A DNA stretch of 6,711 bases from an uncultured Collinsella sp. (GTDB taxonomy: Bacteria; Actinomycetota; Coriobacteriia; Coriobacteriales; Coriobacteriaceae), in assembly GCA_900542235.1 (NCBI GenBank), contig UQNB01000090.1, positions 1 through 6,711 on the forward strand, given 5' to 3'. Each line of letters opens with the position of its first letter. The first letter of the stretch is position 1. The translations under genes and the position numbers were made by a program. The notes under the pieces were generated by a model. It had not been told where the DNA came from. It ran no database searches and worked only from the letters and a program-made list of their open reading frames with translations. Positions 1 through 6,711 of the stretch are shown piece after piece.

Positions 1-13
1 TGGCAACGACAGC

Positions 14-116
14 GAAAACCCGCCAGAGCGAGCAAGGTGCCTTGAAACGAGGCGGCATTGATCTTTTGATCATGCCGCCGAAGTTGAAAGGCAGATTGCC
101 GCTCTGGCGGGTTTGC
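14..116. repeat. Long imperfect palindrome, about 40 pairable bases
   Basis: Nested complementary segments fold 16-114 into one long hairpin: 16-30 with 100-114 (15 bp perfect, AAACCCGCCAGAGCG), 32-35 with 96-99, 38-43 with 88-93, 46-48 with 83-85, 51-58 with 72-79 (GGCGGCAT/ATGCCGCC), and 60-63 with 68-71, closing on a TTTT loop. One further pair, 14 with 116, lies past a mismatch. On the minus strand the outer arm ends in GGCGGGTTTT, so it could end transcripts from murA-LCP; on the plus strand it ends GGCGGGTTTG. It could also be a palindromic intergenic repeat, or the 3'-end structure of a convergent gene off the left edge. No transposase gene or other copy is in this window. Confidence 0.6.
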
Positions 117-126
117 AGCGTCAACT

Positions 127-156
127 GGTTACGCGGGCTGGTAAGCCCGCGTAACC
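127..156 (-). terminator. Stem-loop abutting the LCP stop codon (terminator-like, no T-run)
   Basis: A perfect 13-bp inverted repeat (GGTTACGCGGGCT at 127-139 with AGCCCGCGTAACC at 144-156) with a 4-nt loop. It starts at the base after the TAG stop of the LCP gene. On the minus strand the stem is followed by AGTTGACG, and on the plus strand by CTAATAATT, so neither side has a real T-run. It may be a non-canonical terminator or a 3'-end stabiliser that blocks exonucleases. The position is right for transcript ending; the mechanism is unsure. Confidence 0.6.
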
Positions 157-1392
157 CTAATAATTGGCTTCGTAGCCGTTGCCGTCGCCGGTGGGCTCTT
201 CGTAGTAGTCCGAATCGCTCGAATCGCTTGAGTCATCGGAATCGTCAGAGCTGACCGATGAGGTTGCGGTACCGTTTGCGTAGTCGTCAGACGTGTTGTT
301 GCTGAGGTCACCGATCGTAGAGCTGGAGCCGTCGGAAAGACCCATGGTGTTGGGACCCTTGGGATCCTTGCCGGCATCGACGCGCTCCATCATTTCCTTG
401 AGCTCGTCCTCGTAGACAAAGACGTAGCTCACACCGTCGATCATGGTGCTGTCGTCGGCGTACGAGGGCAGGTTGGCCGAGTAGATACCGTCGACATCCA
501 TACCGCGCATGACGTTGACCGTAGCCACGATATCCTGAACGCTCATATCGGTTACGAGCATATCGGACAGCGAATTAACCAGGCCAAAGATCTTCGTGGC
601 ATCGAAGTTATTGAGAATCTGGTTGGCAAGTGCGCCAAGCACCTGACGCTGGTGGCGCATGCGCGTGTAATCGCCGTCGGCATAGGTGTAGCGGCAGCGG
701 GCATAGGTAAGGGCGGTGGCACCGTCCATATGCTGCTGGCCAGCGGTAATCTTAATATCCAGGTGCTCGGGGTCGTCAACATCATCGGTTGCGTTAATGT
801 CGATACCGCCAACCGAATCAATCAGCGCCTGCATACCGTCGAAGCTGACCTCGGCATAGTGGGAAATCTGAACACCGCACAGCTCGTTGACCGCCTCGAC
901 CATGGCCTCGGCGCCGCCAACGGTATGGCAGGCGTTGATCTTCATGGTCTCGCCCTTGTACTCGACCTTGGTGTCGCGCGGAACGGAAATGAGCGTCGCC
1001 TGCTTTTGCGTGGGGTCGATGCGTGCCAGGATAATCGAGTCGGCACGATACGTATCCTCGCCCGGACGGCCGTCGGTGCCAAGAAGCAGCACGTAGAACG
1101 GATCCTTTGCCTCATCGGTGTCAACCAGAACCCGACGCAGATTGTCGGTAATGACATTAGAATCGCCGAGCTTGCCCATAATGGTGGCAAACCACAGGCC
1201 GGCAGCGGTAGTGGCACTCAGCAGCACGCCAAGCACGACAATGAGCGCGACGTGACGAATCGTGTGGCTACGGCGACGTTGACGAGCGCGCTCGGAATAG
1301 CGAGCCACGTTATCGCGACTGTAGATCTTGGCCTGCGCACCAGTTGAGGGTCTTCGGGTGGTGGTATCCGCGAGGGGCTTTTTATTAAACAT
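157..1392 (-). CDS. LCP-family (LytR-CpsA-Psr) cell-wall glycopolymer transferase
   Basis: Predicted membrane-anchored enzyme of the outer face that transfers polyprenyl-linked glycopolymers to peptidoglycan. Product is 411 residues from the ATG at 1392: an AGG ribosome binding site (1399-1401) sits 6 nt before this ATG but touches the in-frame TTG at 1398, two codons earlier. Layout: a cytoplasmic N-terminus rich in Arg (RARQRRR at 36-42), one membrane segment at about 48-70, then the LCP domain with LLLGTDGR (102-109), YRADSIILAR (115-124), SVPRDT (136-141) and YARCRYTYADGDYTRMR (230-246), holding the Arg and Asp residues that bind pyrophosphate-lipid. The last 60 or so residues are a low-complexity tail rich in Ser, Asp and Asn, with SSDDSDDSSDSSDSD near 381-395. 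Cys155, Cys172 and Cys233 lie outside the membrane. The exact polymer cannot be told from sequence. It follows murA with a 12-nt gap and no room for its own promoter. Confidence 0.93.
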   Translation of the reverse strand: MFNKKPLADTTTRRPSTGAQAKIYSRDNVARYSERARQRRRSHTIRHVALIVVLGVLLSATTAAGLWFATIMGKLGDSNVITDNLRRVLVDTDEAKDPFYVLLLGTDGRPGEDTYRADSIILARIDPTQKQATLISVPRDTKVEYKGETMKINACHTVGGAEAMVEAVNELCGVQISHYAEVSFDGMQALIDSVGGIDINATDDVDDPEHLDIKITAGQQHMDGATALTYARCRYTYADGDYTRMRHQRQVLGALANQILNNFDATKIFGLVNSLSDMLVTDMSVQDIVATVNVMRGMDVDGIYSANLPSYADDSTMIDGVSYVFVYEDELKEMMERVDAGKDPKGPNTMGLSDGSSSTIGDLSNNTSDDYANGTATSSVSSDDSDDSSDSSDSDYYEEPTGDGNGYEANY

Positions 1393-1404
1393 AGGCAACC
1401 TGTA

Positions 1405-2688
1405 TTAGTAGATGACGGGATCGGGGACGGTAGCATGCTCGACATGCGCGCCAAGCGCCTGCAGCTTTTCGACAAACTGCTCGTAGCCGCGCTTGATGTG
1501 ATGGATAGCCGAAACCTCGGTCGTCCCGTCGGCGATCAAGCCCGCTACGACGAGGGCCGCTCCGCCGCGCAGATCGGGCGAGGTAACCTGTGCACCCGAG
1601 AAGCCCTTGACGCCATGAATCATGGCATGATGGCTCTCGATACGAATGTCGGCACCCATGCGCACCAGCTCAGAGGCAAACATAAAGCGATTCTCGAAGA
1701 TGTTCTCGGTAATAACGGAACTGCCGTCGGCAAGGGCGGAGAGCACCATAATCTGCGCCTGCATGTCGGTCGGGAAACCGGGGAACGGAAGCGTCTGGAT
1801 GTCGACCGGCTTGATACGCTCGGCACGGTTCACATGGACGCCATCCTCGACGCGCTCGCAGTCGATACCCATGAGCTCCATCTTCTTGAGCACCATGCCC
1901 AAGTGAATGGGGCAAAAGCCCGTGACATCGACACCGCGATCGTCGGCCATCAACGCACCGGCAACGATAAAGGTACCGGCCTCGATGCGGTCGCCCACCA
2001 CGCGATGGGTAACGGGATGGAGCTCTTCCACGCCTTCGATAGTCACGACGGGCGTACCGGCGCCAACAATCTTGGCGCCCATCTCGTTGAGCATGTTAGC
2101 GAGATCGACGATCTCGGGCTCGCGGGCGGCATTGTCGATAACCGTGGTGCCCTGTGCGCGCACAGAGGCCATGATGAGGTTCTCGGTCGCACCGACGCTG
2201 GCGAACTCGAGCGTGACGGTGGTACCGCGCAGACCTTGGGGCGCATTAGCGTTGATGTAACCGTGGGCGGTATCGAACTCAACGCCCAGGGCCTCAAGAC
2301 CAAGAATGTGCATATCGATCTTGCGAGCACCCAGGTTGCAGCCGCCCGGCATGGCAATTTTGGCGCGATGGAAGCGGCCCAGCAGGGGTCCCATGACGGC
2401 GGTGGAAGCGCGCATCTTGGCAACGAGCTCGTAGGGGGCCTCCCATGAATCGACCTGAGAGGTATCAATCTCGAGCGTGTGCTCGTCGAGAACATCGATC
2501 GTAGCGCCCATGCCCTTGAGCACCTTGCCCATCACGTGGACATCGGAAATATCGGGCACGTTCTGCAGCGTCGTCTTGCCCGGCGCCAGAAGCGTTGCCG
2601 CCATGAGTTTGAGCGCGGAGTTCTTGGCGCCCGAGACGGGCACGGAGCCTCCGATGGCGTGGCCACCCTCAACGCGGATAATATCCAA
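1405..2688 (-). CDS. murA: UDP-N-acetylglucosamine 1-carboxyvinyltransferase (MurA)
   Basis: Cytoplasmic enzyme that transfers enolpyruvate from PEP to UDP-GlcNAc, the first committed step of peptidoglycan synthesis and the target of fosfomycin. The 427 residues match the family length, covering the two inside-out alpha/beta domains. Key residues align with the E. coli enzyme: Lys22 (GAKNSALK), Arg93 (KMRAS), catalytic Cys117 in PGGCNLGARK, Arg122, Asp308 in FPTDMQAQ, Arg374 (DLRGGAALV) and Arg400 (IKRGYE). Cys117 is the fosfomycin-reactive residue, so the natural Cys-to-Asp resistance type is absent. The start is TTG at 2688: an in-frame TAG lies two codons upstream, AAAGGG (2695-2700) is 6 nt before it, and the next in-frame ATG is codon 29, after Lys22. 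It is followed at once by an LCP-family gene, forming a cell-envelope pair. The stop is TAA. Confidence 0.98.
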   Translation of the reverse strand: MDIIRVEGGHAIGGSVPVSGAKNSALKLMAATLLAPGKTTLQNVPDISDVHVMGKVLKGMGATIDVLDEHTLEIDTSQVDSWEAPYELVAKMRASTAVMGPLLGRFHRAKIAMPGGCNLGARKIDMHILGLEALGVEFDTAHGYINANAPQGLRGTTVTLEFASVGATENLIMASVRAQGTTVIDNAAREPEIVDLANMLNEMGAKIVGAGTPVVTIEGVEELHPVTHRVVGDRIEAGTFIVAGALMADDRGVDVTGFCPIHLGMVLKKMELMGIDCERVEDGVHVNRAERIKPVDIQTLPFPGFPTDMQAQIMVLSALADGSSVITENIFENRFMFASELVRMGADIRIESHHAMIHGVKGFSGAQVTSPDLRGGAALVVAGLIADGTTEVSAIHHIKRGYEQFVEKLQALGAHVEHATVPDPVIY

Positions 2689-2701
2689 GGTCTACCCTTT
2701 C

Positions 2702-2740
2702 AAAAAGCATGCCCGGGGTGGCTAGGCCATCCCGGGCATG
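2702..2740 (-). terminator. Rho-independent terminator of the atp operon, within the murA leader
   Basis: The minus-strand RNA forms a 10-bp perfect GC-rich stem (arms 2731-2740 and 2708-2717, CATGCCCGGG with CCCGGGCATG). One A-C mismatch is followed by a further 4-bp GGCC/GGCC-like inner stem (2719-2722 with 2726-2729) and a 3-nt loop. One base after the stem comes a run of five T (2706 to 2702), the standard intrinsic terminator form. It ends the atpA-G-D-C transcript. The T-run ends one base before the AAAGGG ribosome binding site of murA, so any murA transcript must start upstream and pass through this hairpin. Confidence 0.9.
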
Positions 2741-2744
2741 ATGT

Positions 2745-2762
2745 GTTCGCAAATGGTCGAAC
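2745..2762 (-). repeat. Small inverted repeat in the murA leader
   Basis: The minus strand reads GTTCG, eight bases, CGAAC. The arms are 5 bp and perfect. It lies between the atpC stop and the terminator hairpin, so it could be a small RNA stem or a dimeric protein operator. The half-site order is opposite to the GAAC-N4-GTTC arrangement of Gram-positive LexA boxes. A 5-bp repeat can arise by chance. Confidence 0.25.
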
Positions 2763-2776
2763 GCTAAATCGTTTGA

Positions 2777-3169
2777 CTATTGGGCAAGCTTGAGCTTACA
2801 CCATGCGATTTCATTATAGAGGTAGGCGCGGCGCGCATCATCCTCCGACAAATTACCCAGCTTCTCTTCAAAACCTTGAATATCAGCTTTAAGCTTGTCG
2901 GCATCGACGGTCGCCAAATCGCAAGCGCGCTCGGCGAGAACGGTCACGACATCGTCCGCAACCTGGGCATAGCCGCCGGCCACGGCAAACGTGTGGTCGA
3001 CAGTGCCCATGGCCTTATCGGAAACGCGAACGTAACCGCGGTCGATCGTGCAGATCTCGCTGGAGTGAGCAGGCAGGACGCCAAACTCGCCATCCGTGGA
3101 CGGAATCGACACAAACGCAGCGTCGCCCTCATAGGCGCAGCTCACGGGGCACACGATGCTGATACGCAT
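2777..3169 (-). CDS. atpC: F1F0 ATP synthase subunit epsilon
   Basis: Epsilon is the small rotor-associated subunit that links gamma to the c-ring and can inhibit ATP hydrolysis. The product is 130 residues, normal for bacteria. The N-terminal beta-sandwich (about 1-85) contains the family hallmark DGEFGVLPAHS at 26-36 and a VAGGYAQVADDVVTVLAERA strand pair near 63-82. The C-terminal part (about 87-130) is the predicted helical hairpin that can extend into F1. It has five cysteines (7, 11, 40, 83, 124), many for this family. The ATG at 3169 has a GGGAG ribosome binding site (3179-3183) in the last codons of atpD, 9 nt upstream; the atpD stop is 3 nt before it. It is the last gene of the ATP synthase operon and is followed by a rho-independent terminator. 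The 3' end also contains a perfect TATAAT on the coding strand, a possible promoter for murA. Confidence 0.96.
   Translation of the reverse strand: MRISIVCPVSCAYEGDAAFVSIPSTDGEFGVLPAHSSEICTIDRGYVRVSDKAMGTVDHTFAVAGGYAQVADDVVTVLAERACDLATVDADKLKADIQGFEEKLGNLSEDDARRAYLYNEIAWCKLKLAQ
2813..2841 (-). promoter_or_regulatory. Candidate internal promoter for murA inside atpC
   Basis: On the minus strand a perfect -10 hexamer TATAAT lies at 2813-2818. At 17-bp spacing there is a weak -35 ATGATG at 2836-2841, with three matches to TTGACA. Transcription would begin near 2806 and give a leader of about 118 nt before the murA TTG. The hexamer encodes Tyr-Asn with TAT and AAT, AT-ending codons in a GC-rich gene. 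No better promoter is visible between atpC and murA. This is a sequence-match prediction only; the -35 is poor. Confidence 0.35.
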
Positions 3170-3172
3170 AAC

Positions 3173-4626
<1,454 letters not shown>

Positions 4627-4627
<1 letters not shown>

Positions 4628-5535
4628 TACTGTTCCTCCAATGCTGAGGCTCCGCCGACGATCTCGTTAATCTCGGTCGTGATCGAAGCCTGACGCACGC
4701 GACTATACGTGCGGGTAAGGGTCGAGATGATCGCGGTGGCGTTTTCCGTCGCAGAGTGCATGGCCTTGCGGCGTGCACCCTGCTCGGCAGCCGCCGAATC
4801 GATCAGGGCCTGGTAGATGACCGTCAGGATATAAGACGGCACAAGCTTGCCGAGAACATGCTCGGGAGAGGGCACGAACTCGAACGTGGACGAGATGCGC
4901 TTAGGGGCGTCGGTCTCGTTCTTACGCGGACCGTGGGCCATAGCGATCATCTCGGGGTCGAGCGGCAACAGATGCTCGACGCGAAGCTCCTGATCCACGC
5001 GGTTCTTGGCGTGGTGGTAGACAAGCTCGACACGGTCAAGCTCACCGGCACGATACGCATCGCAGATATGAGAGGAGATCATGCGGGCCTGATTGAAATC
5101 GGGCTCAGAGGAGTTGCCCTCAAAGTGCATGACGACGTTTGCGCGGTCACGGAAATACGTGGCCGGTTTGCGCCCACACGCGATGATCTCGCACTCGATG
5201 CCGTCGTTCGCCCAAGAAGCGGCGAGCTTTTCGGCCGTGCGCTCCACCGTCGTATTGAAACCGCCGGCAAGGCCGCGGTCCGAGGCAATAACGACAATCA
5301 GGCCATGCTTGACGCTCTCATGCTTCTGCAGCATGGGATCGGTGCCCGAACAGGAAGCGTCGCCGGCGACCGTCAACATGACGTCAGTCAGCGCCTCCTT
5401 ATAGGGCTCGGCCTGCTTGGAGCGATCGAGGGCACGACGGATCTTGGCCGTAGAGACCATCTCCATCGTGCGCGTGATCTGCTTGGTCGTGGTAACCGAG
5501 GAGATTCGCTTCTTAATGTCGCGAAGGTTGGCCAT
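4627..5535 (-). CDS. atpG: F1F0 ATP synthase subunit gamma
   Basis: Gamma is the central rotor shaft that couples proton-driven c-ring rotation to conformational cycling in the alpha3-beta3 head. The 302-residue product fits the family length. The N-terminal helix has the usual start MANLRDIKKRISSV followed by TTKQITRTMEMV. The C-terminal helix holds AAAEQGARRKAMHSATENA (about 248-266) and the family signature ITTEINEIVGGASA at 285-298. Both coiled-coil ends are intact, with the globular Rossmann-like middle (IVVIASDRGLAGGFN) between them. The ATG at 5535 is supported by a GAGGAG-type ribosome binding site (5547-5552) that overlaps the end of atpA, about 11 nt upstream. The TAA stop shares its last base with the atpD ATG, so the two are probably translationally coupled. 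Nothing is missing or broken. Confidence 0.98.
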
Positions 5536-5540
5536 GGGGC

Positions 5541-6711
5541 TTAGTTCTCCTCTGATCCAGAAACATCCGAATGGTGCTTGGCCATGAACTGCTGCTTGAA
5601 GTCGCCGATGACGCGCAAGAGCTCAGCCTTGGTGTCATCATCGATCTTCTTGGCGCGAACCTTGTCGAGCAGCGAACCAAAGCCATTGTCCATGTACTCG
5701 ATGAGCTCGGCACGGAAGGGCAGCACGTCGGCGATCTCCAGGTCATCCAGGAAGCCCTCGTTGCCAGCGAACAGCGTAACGATCTGCTCGCCAACCTCAA
5801 ACGGCTTGTAACGCGGCTGCTTCAGGAGCTCGGTCATGCGAGCGCCGTGGGTAAGCTGCTTTTGCGTGGCCTCGTCGAGGTCGGAGCCGAACTGCGTGAA
5901 GCCGGCGAGCTCCTGGTACGAAGCAAGGTCCAGACGGAGGTTGCCGGCGACCTGCTTCATGGCCTTGGTCTGTGCGTCGCCACCGACGCGGGACACGGAA
6001 ATGCCCACGTCGACTGCCGGGCGCTGGCCCTGGAAGAAGAGCTCGGACTGCAGGTAGATCTGACCATCGGTAATGGAAATGACGTTGGTCGGAATGTAGG
6101 CCGAGACGTCGCCGTCCTGGGTCTCGATGATCGGAAGAGCCGTCATGGAGCCATAACCGTTCTTCTTGGACATCTTGACGGCACGCTCGAGCAGACGAGA
6201 GTGCAGGTAGAAGATGTCGCCAGGATAGGCCTCGCGTCCGGGCGGACGATGCAGCGTCAGCGACATCTGACGGTAAGCCACAGCCTGCTTGGACAGGTCG
6301 TCGTAGATGACGAGCACGTGGCCGCCGGGGTTGGTCTCGCTGGCAGGCTTGCCGTCCTCGCCGTTGTACATGAAGAACTCGCCGATAGCGGCACCGGCCA
6401 TAGGCGCGATGTACTGCATAGGGGCGGAATCGGCAGCGGTGGCCGAAACGATGATGGTGTAGTCGAGCGCACCGTGCTGAGCGAGGGTCTCGCGGATGTT
6501 GGCAACCGTGGAGGCCTTCTGGCCGATGGCGACATAGATGCAGACCATGCCCTTGCCGCGCTGGTTGAGGATAGCGTCGATGGCGATGGCGGTCTTACCG
6601 GTCTTACGGTCGCCGATAATGAGCTCACGCTGACCGCGGCCAATAGGCACCATGGAGTCGATAGCGAGCAGACCGGTCTGAACCGGCTCGCACACCGGGG
6701 TACGATCGATG
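5541..6711 (-). CDS. atpA: F1F0 ATP synthase subunit alpha, C-terminal part (partial at right edge)
   Basis: Alpha subunit of the F1 catalytic head, a cytoplasmic-side subunit that alternates with beta and carries the non-catalytic nucleotide sites. About 389 codons are visible; the frame stays open to the right edge (IDRTPV precedes CEPVQTG), so the first GTG/ATG-like codons seen are not the start, and roughly the first quarter is missing. Visible motifs: the GDRKTGKT P-loop at 6591-6614, the VLVIYDD Walker B strand and SKQAVAYRQ, PPGREAYPGD, and the alpha/beta signature PAVDVGISVS, which ends at the serine just before the conserved arginine (SRVGG) that reaches into the beta catalytic site. 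An acidic insertion of about 12 residues (EDGKPASETNPG) sits before HVLVIYDD where many bacterial alphas read NGKHV. The C-terminal helical domain is complete and ends in a short polar tail with a TAA stop. The next gene, atpG, starts 5 nt later. Identification is certain from the motifs. Confidence 0.98.
   Translation of the reverse strand, partial: IDRTPVCEPVQTGLLAIDSMVPIGRGQRELIIGDRKTGKTAIAIDAILNQRGKGMVCIYVAIGQKASTVANIRETLAQHGALDYTIIVSATAADSAPMQYIAPMAGAAIGEFFMYNGEDGKPASETNPGGHVLVIYDDLSKQAVAYRQMSLTLHRPPGREAYPGDIFYLHSRLLERAVKMSKKNGYGSMTALPIIETQDGDVSAYIPTNVISITDGQIYLQSELFFQGQRPAVDVGISVSRVGGDAQTKAMKQVAGNLRLDLASYQELAGFTQFGSDLDEATQKQLTHGARMTELLKQPRYKPFEVGEQIVTLFAGNEGFLDDLEIADVLPFRAELIEYMDNGFGSLLDKVRAKKIDDDTKAELLRVIGDFKQQFMAKHHSDVSGSEEN

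Noticed and set aside
14..116. Integron attC recombination site
   Set aside because: Size and folding are right, but the ends lack the GTTRRRY and RYYYAAC core boxes, and no integrase or cassette is present.
1..124. Minus-strand open frame through the palindrome running off the left edge (from TTG 124 or ATG 73)
   Set aside because: It has no ribosome binding site, and its sequence is fixed by the palindrome arms. The plus strand gives a similar peptide (MPPKLKGRLPLWRV against MPPRFKAPCSLWRV) because the DNA is self-complementary.
42..254. 70-residue plus-strand frame overlapping the palindrome and the LCP 3' end
   Set aside because: No ribosome binding site, overlaps two inverted repeats and the conserved-gene tail, and is rich in Arg and Ser as expected of a shadow frame.
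2745..2762. LexA (SOS) operator upstream of murA
   Set aside because: The half-sites are in the reverse order (GTTCG then CGAAC, with 8 between) compared with the Gram-positive LexA box.

Overview
The window is a compact chromosomal segment, fully coding on the minus strand, probably from an anaerobic Coriobacteriia (Collinsella-like) actinobacterium. That assignment rests on general protein resemblance, moderately high GC, and an ATP synthase block running straight into murA and an LCP-family gene. The genus is inference.

In transcription order (right to left): the 3' part of atpA enters from the right edge (F1 alpha, start outside the window), followed by atpG (gamma), atpD (beta) and atpC (epsilon). 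Gaps are 5 nt, a 1-nt stop/start overlap (TAATG), and 3 nt. Each of atpG, atpD and atpC has a purine-rich ribosome binding site inside or at the end of the gene before it. This is the distal half of an F-type ATP synthase operon in the usual alpha-gamma-beta-epsilon order. The c, a, b and delta subunit genes should lie beyond the right edge.

An 88-nt gap follows atpC. It holds a strong rho-independent terminator whose T-run stops one base short of the murA ribosome binding site, so no murA promoter can lie between them. A perfect TATAAT box inside the 3' end of atpC is a candidate murA promoter. If real, the terminator lies in the murA leader and could act as an attenuator. murA (UDP-GlcNAc enolpyruvyl transferase, first committed step of peptidoglycan synthesis) starts with TTG. 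Six to twelve nt after it comes an LCP-family (LytR-CpsA-Psr) gene, a membrane-anchored enzyme that attaches glycopolymers to the wall. The pair forms a small envelope operon behind the energy operon.

The left 156 bases contain no gene I can support. They hold two structures: a 13-bp perfect hairpin that begins at the base after the LCP stop codon, and a 99-nt imperfect palindrome with about 40 pairable bases. The palindrome is the most unusual piece of DNA here. It may be a terminator, an mRNA 3'-end structure, or a copy of a palindromic intergenic repeat. Otherwise the window is conserved housekeeping DNA, and I see no sign of a novel multi-gene system, CRISPR array, tRNA, rRNA or insertion sequence.
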